Positions 1 to 6,341 of a DNA stretch of 6,347 nucleotides are shown here, one piece after another. The position numbers were made by a program, and so were the translations under genes. Numbering within the stretch: position 1 is the first letter of the stretch; each line of letters begins with the position of its first letter. Where the stretch lies: the NCBI GenBank assembly GCA_018814505.1, contig JAHIZQ010000020.1, positions 1-6,347 of the forward strand. Direction: 5' to 3'. The DNA is from Candidatus Omnitrophota bacterium (GTDB lineage: Bacteria; Omnitrophota; Gorgyraeia; Tantalellales; Tantalellaceae). The notes under the pieces were generated by a model, which did no database searches, was not told the origin of the DNA, and worked only from the letters and a program-made list of their open reading frames with translations.

Positions 1-580
1 CGACATAATCAAGCCCGCATCTTTCAAAAATACGGCAATACGCGTTATACATACTTTCATAACTCTTTTCCATTGCTTCAACGTCAATATCAAAACTATA
101 GGCATCTTTCATAATAAACTCACAACTACGAACAATCCCGAAACGAGGCCGAACTTCATCCCGAAACTTTGTTTGAATCTGATACAGCATAAGAGGCAAA
201 TCCTTATATGACCTCACTTCGCCGGACACAAGATTTGTAACTATTTCTTCATGGGTAGGGCCAAGCACAACTTCTTTTCCATGACGATCAATACATTTCA
301 TCATAACCTGGCCTATATCATCATACCTTCCTGTCTTTTTCCATAATTCAGGCGGCTGAAGTGCTGGCATTAAAATTTCCACCGCGCCTGTTTTATTTAT
401 TTCTTCGCGTATTATATTTTCCGCTTTGCGCAATATTTTATAACCCAAAGGAAGATATGTATATGTTCCCGCAGTAAGCCTCCTGATGAGCCCAGCCCGC
501 AACATAAGCTTATGGCTTATAGCTTCAGCTTCCTGAGGGTCCTCTTTCAATGTTGGAACAAAATTTTTCGACCATCGCAT
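1..580 (-). CDS. proS: Prolyl-tRNA synthetase, bacterial type (N-terminal part, runs off left edge)
   Basis: Class II aminoacyl-tRNA synthetase that activates proline and charges tRNA-Pro in the cytoplasm. I translated the frame by hand: 193 codons are visible and the rest lies beyond base 1, so the insertion (editing) domain and anticodon-binding domain cannot be judged. The N-terminus [15 protein letters not shown] leads into a motif 1 region ([19 protein letters not shown], residues 28-46). The proline-pocket motif GPTHEE has T109 and E111, and motif 2 contains FRDE with R140. These numbers coincide with E. coli ProRS as I recall it. KDAYSF follows at 158-163. Residue 153 is Cys in RSCEF, where E. 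coli has Arg (RSREF). ATG at 580 is preferred because AGGAG lies 8 bases upstream and the N-terminus aligns with the family; in-frame ATGs at 601 and 610 have no ribosome site. It follows ispG after 83 bases and may be the last gene of the same operon. Confidence 0.96.
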   Translation of the reverse strand, partial: MRWSKNFVPTLKEDPQEAEAISHKLMLRAGLIRRLTAGTYTYLPLGYKILRKAENIIREEINKTGAVEILMPALQPPELWKKTGRYDDIGQVMMKCIDRHGKEVVLGPTHEEIVTNLVSGEVRSYKDLPLMLYQIQTKFRDEVRPRFGIVRSCEFIMKDAYSFDIDVEAMEKSYESMYNAYCRIFERCGLDYV

Positions 581-588
581 AATAAATA

Positions 589-593
589 CTCCT
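589..593 (-). promoter_or_regulatory. Shine-Dalgarno site of proS
   Basis: AGGAG on the minus strand, 8 bases before the ATG at 580. It decides the proS start over the in-frame ATGs at 601 and 610, because it would lie inside the coding sequence if either of those were used. Confidence 0.8.
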
Positions 594-645
594 TTTTTCA
601 TATGTCGCATATCGTAAGATTTATAACAAGTCGATTTCTTCGCAT

Positions 646-679
646 ACCATCAACCGTTAATCATTAACCAATCAACCGT
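646..679. repeat. Short direct repeat with a GTTAAT-C-ATTAAC palindrome at the ispG/proS junction
   Basis: On the plus strand ACCATCAACCGT (646-657) recurs as ACCAATCAACCGT (667-679), differing by one extra A and offset by about 22 bases. Between and across them lies a perfect inverted repeat, GTTAAT-C-ATTAAC (656-668), which covers the ispG stop codon. A one-base loop cannot form an RNA hairpin, so if the palindrome matters it would be as a protein-binding site. A small tandem duplication or chance in A+T-rich DNA is equally possible. Confidence 0.4.
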
Positions 680-1734
680 CTTATCGCTGATATTAATTTA
701 TCAACGGCATATGACACATGTACGGTTTCAACAATTTTCCCATCACAAAAAATAGCACCTCTATTTTTTCCGAAAGCAATTCCAATATCTGCATTTCTTG
801 CTTCCCCAGGACCATTCACTTCACATCCCATAACTGCAACAGTAAGTTTTTCTTTCCCACAATCTTTTAATTTCAAATTTCCTAATTTTTGTTTCAATTC
901 TCTAACAATAGAAATTAAATCAACTTGGGTCCGACCACAGGTCGGACATGATATTATTTCCGGAACAAAATATCTTGCACCGGAAGCCACAAGTATACGT
1001 TTAGCGGTTTCTATTTCTAAAAGAGATTCCCCTGTTAAAGATACTCTTATGGTATCGCCTATACCGTCCAAAAGCAAAGCGCCTATCCCCACACTAGATT
1101 TCACTATACCGTCTTCGGGAAGCCCAGTTGACGTTATGCCCAAGTGTATTGGACAATCACAAAGTGATGCTACTCGTTTTAACGCACTGCACGTTGAAAC
1201 CACATCAGATGATTTTATTGAAATTACTATATTATAAAACTTTTGCGCGTAAAAATTTTCTAAATACTTTAAAAGTTCATCGACCATAGCATGTTCTGGA
1301 TTTTGTTTAAGACTGTTGTTTTTTGTGAAAGACCCGGAATTTATTCCAACCCTTATAGCCACATTATTTTCTAACGCGCAGACAATAACATTATTAACGT
1401 GGGATTTTTTATTGATATTACCGGGATTAATCCTAATTTTATCCGCGCCATAATTAACGGCCTCCAAAGCTAATTTGTAATCAAAATGTATATCAGCCAC
1501 AATCGGAATGTTTATATTCTTTTTAATATCCCTTATCGCTCGAGCATCTTCCGAGGTTTTAACCGCGACTCTGATCAGTTCACATCCGGCTTTTTCGAGA
1601 CGCTGTATCTGTTTCGTCGTTTTATCAATATCACAAGTATCCGTCTTGGTCATGGATTGAATAACTATGGGATATTCCGACCCTATTTTCAGGTCACCAA
1701 CTGTAACAATGCTCGTCTTTCGTCGTTCTATCAT
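664..1734 (-). CDS. ispG: 4-hydroxy-3-methylbut-2-enyl diphosphate synthase (IspG/GcpE)
   Basis: Iron-sulfur enzyme of the MEP pathway that reductively converts 2-C-methyl-D-erythritol 2,4-cyclodiphosphate to HMBPP. The N-terminal TIM barrel shows IERRKTSIVTVG, QSMTKTDT and ADIHFDYKLA; GIGDTIRVSLTG follows. The C-terminal part carries the [4Fe-4S] ligands: Cys263 and Cys266 in SCPTCGRTQVD, and Cys304 in GCEVNGPGEA, whose Glu311 matches the fourth ligand known in the family. With 356 residues and no large insertion it is the short bacterial form rather than the plant type. An ATG at 1749 would add five residues (MGDWG) but has no ribosome site. The ATG at 1734 follows GGTGAT and gives the usual N-terminus MIERRKT. 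It lies 57 bases after rseP and is the second MEP gene of the cluster, with dxr. Confidence 0.97.
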   Translation of the reverse strand: MIERRKTSIVTVGDLKIGSEYPIVIQSMTKTDTCDIDKTTKQIQRLEKAGCELIRVAVKTSEDARAIRDIKKNINIPIVADIHFDYKLALEAVNYGADKIRINPGNINKKSHVNNVIVCALENNVAIRVGINSGSFTKNNSLKQNPEHAMVDELLKYLENFYAQKFYNIVISIKSSDVVSTCSALKRVASLCDCPIHLGITSTGLPEDGIVKSSVGIGALLLDGIGDTIRVSLTGESLLEIETAKRILVASGARYFVPEIISCPTCGRTQVDLISIVRELKQKLGNLKLKDCGKEKLTVAVMGCEVNGPGEARNADIGIAFGKNRGAIFCDGKIVETVHVSYAVDKLISAIRRLIG

Positions 1735-1740
1735 ACCCCA

Positions 1741-1746
1741 ATCACC
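1741..1746 (-). promoter_or_regulatory. Likely Shine-Dalgarno site of ispG
   Basis: GGTGAT matches the 3' half of the AGGAGGTGAT complement of 16S rRNA and ends 6 bases before the ATG at 1734. The alternative ATG at 1749 has only an A+T-rich stretch before it. This supports the shorter ispG start. Confidence 0.5.
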
Positions 1747-1750
1747 CATT

Positions 1751-1772
1751 ACGGTTTTATCAAAAAATCCGT
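1751..1772 (-). other. Small hairpin in the rseP-ispG gap
   Basis: The arms ACGG and TTTT, separated by one bulged A, pair with AAAACCGT around a five-base loop on the minus strand, just upstream of the ispG start. The stem is weak (four G-C pairs). It is followed by the ispG leader rather than a T-run in the direction of transcription, so it is not a terminator for these genes. It could affect ispG translation or mRNA processing, or mean nothing. Confidence 0.3.
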
Positions 1773-1791
1773 TTTTTATTTCATGTTTTCG

Positions 1792-2919
1792 TTATTTATT
1801 ATTCTTATTTGTCATTTGATTTTTCGCCTTTGGCTGGAAACTTTGTCCTGCCTTTTTACCTAATGGCGTAAATTTTAATATATCCTGCCAACTGATAAAT
1901 AAAACTAGCGCGATCAATAAAACAAGAGCTATATTGGTCACCGTTTCCTGGATTTTAATACTGATGGGCTTGCCACGCACCTTTTCAAACAGTAAAAATA
2001 CAAGATGTCCTCCATCAAGCACTGGAAACGGTAAAAGATTAAATACTGCAAGCGCCATACTAATATGCGCCATAATAATTAATACTGATACAACCCCAAG
2101 ATTCGCGGCCTGGCCGATCATATGAGCTATCCCGATAGGACCTGAAACCGATTCTTTAACAGGTATTCCTCCGGTAATAAGTAGCCAAATGCCTTTATAT
2201 GTCATGCCGGTAAGCGCAATCAACCTTTTCCCGCCTAAATATACGGCATATAGCGGGTTATATGAAATATTTAAAAGTTTATTCTGTGGCCTAATTCCTA
2301 TAACTGGAGATGATATTGTCTGGCCGAAAATATTTGTTACGGTTGATATATCCGGTACAATTTCAAGCATTAAATCTTTATTTGACCTTTTAATCTCTAT
2401 ATCTAATTTTTCGGATACAGCGCTTTCTTTTTTAATTCGAGAAACGATATCATCCCAATATTCAACTTTTAGCCCGTTTATAGCGTAAATTTCATCTCCA
2501 ACCTCTATACCTGCCAACTCTGCCGGATATCCTTTTAAAACCTCTCCAACCACATTAGAAAGAGTAGGCGCGCCCATCATGAAAATTATGGAAAAAAGTA
2601 TAAACGCGAAAAGATAATTAGCAATAGAACCCGACGCAATAGCCCAAAAACGATACCCTATTGGTTTAGCCCCGATTTCGTCTTCGTTTCCAACAGCTTC
2701 TTGAAGATCTTCACCCGCCATTTTACAAAATCCGCCGAACGGAATTATGGACAAACGATAATCTGTTTCTCCGATTTTTATTCCGCATAGCCGTTTCCCC
2801 ATGCCCAGAGAAAAAACTTCAACTCTTATTTTTGCTTTTTTTGCGGCAAACAAATGCCCTGCCTCATGAACAAGTATCAACAAACTAAAAACAATAAACA
2901 CAATAATCCATGTTAACAA
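1792..2919 (-). CDS. rseP: RseP-family site-2 intramembrane zinc metalloprotease
   Basis: Polytopic membrane protease (M50 family) that cuts substrates within the membrane. In E. coli RseP completes release of sigma-E by cleaving RseA, and it also clears signal peptides; the substrate here is unknown. The first membrane segment carries the zinc motif HEAGH (H18, E19, H22). The third ligand is probably Asp302 in NLLPFPVLDGGH, in a later membrane segment. PFGGFCKMAGED (60-71) is typical of the family. One PDZ domain (about 118-208, with the AELAGIEVGDEIYAING core) is present, where E. coli has two. The N-x-x-x-A helix reads SGSIANYLFA, with Ser where many relatives have Pro. The 375 residues end in a basic, Lys/Asn-rich tail. 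The start is TTG, supported by GGGGAGGTG inside the dxr end. It overlaps dxr by 7 bases, implying coupled translation. Confidence 0.96.
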   Translation of the reverse strand: MLTWIIVFIVFSLLILVHEAGHLFAAKKAKIRVEVFSLGMGKRLCGIKIGETDYRLSIIPFGGFCKMAGEDLQEAVGNEDEIGAKPIGYRFWAIASGSIANYLFAFILFSIIFMMGAPTLSNVVGEVLKGYPAELAGIEVGDEIYAINGLKVEYWDDIVSRIKKESAVSEKLDIEIKRSNKDLMLEIVPDISTVTNIFGQTISSPVIGIRPQNKLLNISYNPLYAVYLGGKRLIALTGMTYKGIWLLITGGIPVKESVSGPIGIAHMIGQAANLGVVSVLIIMAHISMALAVFNLLPFPVLDGGHLVFLLFEKVRGKPISIKIQETVTNIALVLLIALVLFISWQDILKFTPLGKKAGQSFQPKAKNQMTNKNNK

Positions 2920-4055
2920 AACGCCTGCACCTCCCCAATTGCCCAGTCTTCTGCTTCTATTATATCGATCAAAAACGGAGTGTCTATTTTTTTATGTTTA
3001 CTCAAAACTTTCTCCACAATTTTTATTATTTCCGTAAACTTAATTCTACCTTCTAAAAATAAATTCACAGCCGCCTCGTTGCCAGCATTTAAAACCGCGG
3101 GCATTGTGCCGCCATCCTTTAGCGCGTTAAACGCCATATTAATACTCGGAAACTTATCCGTATCCGGCTGAGAAAATGAAAGCTTCTTTATAATGGAAAA
3201 ATCTATTTTCGGAAAATCGTTTTCCATTATTTCCGGAAACGATAACGCTTTTAATATCGGAAACCGCATATCCGGGGCAAAAAGCCCGGCATTAATCGTG
3301 CCATCGGAAAACTCGACCATAGAATGAATTATTGCTTCCGGATGTATTATAATTTTTATTTTTTCAGCCGGAACATCAAAAAGCCACCGCGCTTCTATCG
3401 CCTCCAATCCTTTATTCATAAGCGTCGCTGAATCAACTGTTATTTTTTTTCCCATATCCCACTTGGGATGATTAAGAACTTGTTCCATAGAAATCGAATC
3501 GAAATCTCTTGCGGCTGTATTGTTAAGAGAACCTCCGCTACCTGTTATATATAGTGTTTTTACTTCCCTATTGCTTCTGCCGCTTAAACACTGCATTATC
3601 GCGCTATGTTCGCTATCAACCGGTAAAATTATAAAAGGGTCTTTCTTAATTACGTCATTTATAAGCATTCCCGCGCTGACTATCGGTTCTTTACTTGCAA
3701 GCGCGATAGTTCTGCCGGTATTTAACGCGCAAAAAAGCGGACGAAGAGCCGCCCGTCCAGAAATAGCAACAAAAATGATATCTGCTGAAACACTATTAAT
3801 TATTGATTCAAGACCTTCTATACCCGCAAAAATTTTTGTGTTTCCGGAAAGGTTACTTTTAAGTTCAGAAACGCGAGCTTTATCACCTATTGCTATCACT
3901 TCGGGTTTAAATTCTTTCGCTTGCCGCGTGAGCAAAGAAACATTCGAATTACTCGTAATCGCTTTAATCCTGAATTTTTCAGGAAAACATTTTACAACAT
4001 CTAAAACGTTTTTTCCTACCGAGCCCGTTGATCCTAAAAGTATAATGTTTTTCAT
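2913..4055 (-). CDS. dxr: 1-deoxy-D-xylulose 5-phosphate reductoisomerase
   Basis: First committed enzyme of the MEP isoprenoid pathway: NADPH- and metal-dependent conversion of DXP to MEP in the cytoplasm, and the target of fosmidomycin. The 380-residue length is normal. The N-terminal Rossmann domain opens with GSTGSVG (8-14). LASKEPIVSAG (119-129) corresponds to LANKE in E. coli. Metal ligands D147 and E149 sit in PVDSEH, and E218 in NKGLEAIEARWLF. The catalytic-domain motifs NHPKWDMGKKITVDSATL (195-212) and HPEAIIHSMVEF (238-249) are intact. The loop usually read as SGGPFR is SGGSLN here (173-178). The ATG lies 3 bases after the cdsA stop with no clear Shine-Dalgarno, so translation probably depends on ribosomes finishing cdsA. 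The stop overlaps the rseP start. Confidence 0.97.
   Translation of the reverse strand: MKNIILLGSTGSVGKNVLDVVKCFPEKFRIKAITSNSNVSLLTRQAKEFKPEVIAIGDKARVSELKSNLSGNTKIFAGIEGLESIINSVSADIIFVAISGRAALRPLFCALNTGRTIALASKEPIVSAGMLINDVIKKDPFIILPVDSEHSAIMQCLSGRSNREVKTLYITGSGGSLNNTAARDFDSISMEQVLNHPKWDMGKKITVDSATLMNKGLEAIEARWLFDVPAEKIKIIIHPEAIIHSMVEFSDGTINAGLFAPDMRFPILKALSFPEIMENDFPKIDFSIIKKLSFSQPDTDKFPSINMAFNALKDGGTMPAVLNAGNEAAVNLFLEGRIKFTEIIKIVEKVLSKHKKIDTPFLIDIIEAEDWAIGEVQAFC
2928..2936 (-). promoter_or_regulatory. Strong Shine-Dalgarno site of rseP inside the dxr 3' end
   Basis: GGGGAGGTG on the minus strand lies within the last codons of dxr, 8 bases before the TTG at 2919. It is one of the best ribosome sites in the window and justifies the unusual TTG start. 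The rseP reading frame has no ATG close by: the nearby ATGG is out of frame. Confidence 0.75.
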
Positions 4056-4058
4056 ATC

Positions 4059-4871
4059 TTAAAATGTTTTCAAATAAAAATAAAAAACCGGCGCCGTAAA
4101 AAGAAGGCTGTCGATAAGATCAAGCATGCCACCTATCCCAGGCAAACGAGTGCTTGAATCTTTCACACTGCAATCCCTTTTTATTAGGCTTTCGGCCAAA
4201 TCCCCCACCTGTCCCAGTGTTGCTAAAACAATTCCCAAAATAAAAAGACGACCAAAAGAAAACCCTGTAAGCAGTTTGCCTAAAACCAGAGCAATTATCA
4301 GACTTGTCAAAATGCCAGCTAACGTACCTTCCTTGGTTTTTTTAGGACTGATCCGGGGGATAAGATCATGTCTGCCATAAAAACTTCCTATAACGTAAGC
4401 TCCAATATCAGTACTTTTCGTAACTACGATAAGAAACATTACAAGATTAGCGCCATTCTCCATAAGTTTAAGTTCGACAAAAAATGAAAAGAACCAGCTT
4501 ATATAAAAAAGTGAAAACATTGTCAACGCGGTACTTATCAAATGGTCTCGGGCATTATCTCGTCTAGTGAACTGTAAAGTAAAAACTAATAAACTTGCGG
4601 CAACAATAAATATCGGGGCTATATCTTTTAACCCCGAAAAACTGTTTCCTAAAAATACGACAAAAGGAATTGCGGCACCAAGAGCTGTCCCAAAATATTT
4701 ATATACAAATATTCCCCGTTTTTCTACAAGCTGAAAAAATTCAAATTGCCCAAAAGCAACAAAGATAGAAATAACCAGGCAAAACGCCCAATTTGGAAAA
4801 AAATATATTACAATTGTTACCGCGAAAATCAGTATTAAACTCATTATTGTCCGCAAAGCAAATTTACTCAC
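4059..4871 (-). CDS. cdsA: Phosphatidate cytidylyltransferase (CDP-diacylglycerol synthase)
   Basis: Integral membrane enzyme that joins CTP and phosphatidic acid to form CDP-diacylglycerol, the precursor of bacterial phospholipids. The 270 residues hold several hydrophobic helices. The TDIGAYVIGSFYGRHDLIPRI stretch (about 154-174) runs into SPKKTKEG, both typical of the family. The C-terminal signature keeps S-LIKRD...VKDSS..LPG (about 228-245) but continues GIGGMLDLIDSLLF: Ile replaces His of the classical HGG, and the DR-x-D part reads DLID with the Asp residues kept. I recall similar forms in Planctomycetes and Chlamydiae, so the enzyme is probably active. A GTG at 4892 would give seven more residues, but AAAGGAG 5 bases before the GTG at 4871 supports the shorter protein. 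The 8-base overlap with the uppS stop indicates translational coupling. Confidence 0.94.
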   Translation of the reverse strand: MSKFALRTIMSLILIFAVTIVIYFFPNWAFCLVISIFVAFGQFEFFQLVEKRGIFVYKYFGTALGAAIPFVVFLGNSFSGLKDIAPIFIVAASLLVFTLQFTRRDNARDHLISTALTMFSLFYISWFFSFFVELKLMENGANLVMFLIVVTKSTDIGAYVIGSFYGRHDLIPRISPKKTKEGTLAGILTSLIIALVLGKLLTGFSFGRLFILGIVLATLGQVGDLAESLIKRDCSVKDSSTRLPGIGGMLDLIDSLLFTAPVFYFYLKTF

Positions 4872-5562
4872 CAAATCTCCTTTCACGGTCACTATAATCT
4901 TCTAAAGCTTTTCGAAGTTCAGAAACGTCAAAATCCGGCCACAATACATCTGTAAAATAAAATTCCGAATACGCCACTTGCCACAAAAGAAAATTACTAA
5001 GCCGTTTTTCACCACTCGTACGAATAACTAAATCGGGATCCGGCAAATCACAAGTATACAAAAACCTGCTGAAATCTCCTTCTGTCAGAGAAGACATATC
5101 CATACCGGTTTTAATAATTTTATCACTCAAAGCTTTGGCCGCATTTAAAATTTCCTGCCGACTGCCATAATTCAAAGCTAAGGTTAACACCATTCCACTA
5201 TTTAAAAAAGTTTCTTTCATTAAATTTCTAACGGCATTCTGCAAGGATTCCGAAAAAGCGGAGACATCACCTATTACGTTAAATCTAATGTTATTTTTTT
5301 TCATCTTTCCGGAACTTTTCTTTACACCCTGAGCCAAAAGTTCCATAAGAGCCTTTATTTCTGTTTGGGGCCTTTTCCAATTTTCGGAAGAAAATGTATA
5401 TAACGTAAGCGCTGAAATTCCAAGTCGTGAGCACTCAGCACTTATAGCATCAACTGTTTTAACTCCAGAACGATGCCCCATTATGCGTGGCAAATTTCTC
5501 TTCTTTGCCCAGCGTCCGTTTCCATCCATAATGATGGCTACATGTCGCGGTAACCGTTTCAC
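4864..5562 (-). CDS. uppS: Isoprenyl transferase (undecaprenyl diphosphate synthase)
   Basis: cis-Prenyltransferase that adds isopentenyl units from IPP to farnesyl diphosphate. The product is undecaprenyl diphosphate, the carrier lipid for peptidoglycan and surface polysaccharide precursors; it acts at the cytoplasmic face of the membrane. The N-terminus PRHVAIIMDGNGRWAKKR carries the catalytic Asp13, followed by GHRSGV. LTLYTFSSENWKRP (about 53-66) and, near the C-terminus, DLVIRTSGEKRLSNFLLWQ and AYSEFYF are family hallmarks. At 232 residues it is a little shorter than E. coli UppS (253). Product chain length cannot be read from the sequence. The start is GTG at 5562, with AGAGGTG 5 bases upstream. 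It is the first gene of the tight cluster and lies 95 bases after the lipoprotein gene, beyond a hairpin. Confidence 0.97.
   Translation of the reverse strand: MKRLPRHVAIIMDGNGRWAKKRNLPRIMGHRSGVKTVDAISAECSRLGISALTLYTFSSENWKRPQTEIKALMELLAQGVKKSSGKMKKNNIRFNVIGDVSAFSESLQNAVRNLMKETFLNSGMVLTLALNYGSRQEILNAAKALSDKIIKTGMDMSSLTEGDFSRFLYTCDLPDPDLVIRTSGEKRLSNFLLWQVAYSEFYFTDVLWPDFDVSELRKALEDYSDRERRFGE
4877..4883 (-). promoter_or_regulatory. Shine-Dalgarno site of cdsA within uppS
   Basis: AAAGGAG lies in the last codons of uppS, 5 bases before the GTG at 4871. It selects this GTG over the upstream in-frame GTGs at 4892 and 4886, which would place the site inside cdsA. Confidence 0.65.
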
Positions 5563-5567
5563 TTTAA

Positions 5568-5574
5568 CACCTCT
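5568..5574 (-). promoter_or_regulatory. Shine-Dalgarno site of uppS
   Basis: AGAGGTG ends 5 bases before the GTG at 5562 and supports that GTG as the uppS start. No ATG occurs in frame until the catalytic IIMDGNG motif, which is too late. Confidence 0.75.
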
Positions 5575-5589
5575 TAATATCCCTTATCC

Positions 5590-5627
5590 ATAAATAGAAA
5601 GTAGAGAGTAATGCACTCTCTACTTTC
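5590..5627 (-). terminator. Perfect 13-bp hairpin between lipoprotein gene and uppS, probable intrinsic terminator or attenuator
   Basis: On the minus strand GAAAGTAGAGAGT, a five-base loop (GCATT) and ACTCTCTACTTTC form a perfect 13-bp stem (5597-5627). TTTCTATTTAT follows, partly within the stem end, as an imperfect T-rich tract. It begins about 30 bases after the stop of the OmpA-like gene, as expected for a terminator. The stem has only five G-C pairs and the T tract is broken by C and A, so termination may be partial. Only 15 bases separate its T tract from the uppS ribosome site, leaving little room for a separate promoter. Confidence 0.6.
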
Positions 5628-5657
5628 CATAGCTTTTATTACTAAAAAATCTCTTTT

Positions 5658-6341
5658 CTATTTTACAAAAGTGGCTTCCTTTTTCTGCACGCCTAGTATG
5701 TCCCCGCTTTTTTTCACAAATTCTGGAAGTATTACAATTTCAACTCTTCTGTTCCTAGCTTGGCCTTCTTTGGTGCTATTTGACGCAACTGGCCGGTGTT
5801 TACCATAACCAGTCGCCGAAAGCTTTGATGAAGAAATCCCCTGGCTTTCAAGATAATGTAAAACATTTGTGGCTCTGGCAGTTGAAAGTTCCCAATTTGT
5901 GGGCCATTTCGATTGTTTAATCGATACATTATCCGTATGCCCGCTAATTCCGATATTTTTATCCGGAACTTTTGTTTTTACCACTTTTACAACATTATTC
6001 AACACTGGATATGCCTCTTTTTTAACTTCAGCTTTCCCGCTATCAAATAGAATATTATCTGAAAGGATTATCACCAGACCCCTGTCGTCCATTTCCAAAG
6101 ACATGGTCTTATCCTTGATTTGCTCATGAAACCTTCTTTCCAAAATTGATTCAACTTCTTTAAAACGTTCCTGTTCTTTCTGTTTTTCAAATTCAAGATT
6201 ACTTATTTGACATTGTAATTCCTGAATTTTCTTTTTATTGCGTGGATTTTGTTTGTAAAAATTTACCATACACCCGGATGTCATAAAACTTAATACAATA
6301 GCCGCTGTTATGGCCGATAAAAACATCTTTTTGTTCCGCAT
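5658..6341 (-). CDS. OmpA/MotB-domain lipoprotein, peptidoglycan-binding
   Basis: Predicted envelope lipoprotein that would anchor non-covalently to peptidoglycan. A basic, hydrophobic signal peptide (1-23) ends in a lipobox-like MTSGC, with Cys24 as the lipidation site; Thr at -3 is allowed but not ideal. A Lys/Glu/Gln-rich stretch (about 35-75) looks like a coiled-coil spacer. The OmpA C-terminal domain (about 88-205) shows ILFDSGKAEVKKEA, SGHTDN (Asp137), NWELSTARA (Arg156), GYGKHRP and EGQARNRRVEI; Asp137 and Arg156 match the residues that bind diaminopimelate in OmpA. NWELSTARA is also typical of MotB-type proteins, but no membrane stator helix follows the signal. Pal is an alternative, though there are no tol genes here. 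The ATG at 6341 is only 6 bases from the window edge, so its ribosome site is not visible. Confidence 0.9.
   Translation of the reverse strand: MRNKKMFLSAITAAIVLSFMTSGCMVNFYKQNPRNKKKIQELQCQISNLEFEKQKEQERFKEVESILERRFHEQIKDKTMSLEMDDRGLVIILSDNILFDSGKAEVKKEAYPVLNNVVKVVKTKVPDKNIGISGHTDNVSIKQSKWPTNWELSTARATNVLHYLESQGISSSKLSATGYGKHRPVASNSTKEGQARNRRVEIVILPEFVKKSGDILGVQKKEATFVK

Noticed and set aside
454..459. R to C substitution in the ProRS motif 2 region as a sign of a broken enzyme
   Set aside because: Base positions are approximate in meaning: the change (RSCEF, at about 122-124) leaves the FRDE Arg140 and THEE motif intact, and the site tolerates variation in the family, so it is noted only in the gene entry.
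610..660. Promoter or nine-codon leader peptide before proS
   Set aside because: TTGATG and TATAAA are present but 22 bases apart, and the tiny ATG...TAA frame has no ribosome site and no suggestive codon run.
581..663. T-box or other riboswitch before proS
   Set aside because: The 83-base gap is too short for a T-box leader and has no AGGGUGGNACCGCG-like element or terminator stem.
1751..1780. Plus-strand intrinsic terminator (hairpin followed by T-run)
   Set aside because: It would act on plus-strand transcripts, but there is no plus-strand gene, and the stem is weak and bulged.
1486..1863. Plus-strand open frame of 125 codons across ispG and rseP
   Set aside because: It lies antisense to two clearly conserved genes, resembles no family I know, and has no ribosome site I can see. 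It is a shadow frame.
3520..4062. Plus-strand open frame of 180 codons antisense to dxr
   Set aside because: Long, but fully opposite a complete dxr with all catalytic motifs, and its protein has no recognisable domain.
5595..5640. Promoter for uppS around the hairpin
   Set aside because: The best pair I found (TTACTC, 17 bases, GATAAG) matches the sigma-70 consensus poorly and overlaps the stem, so it is not reported.
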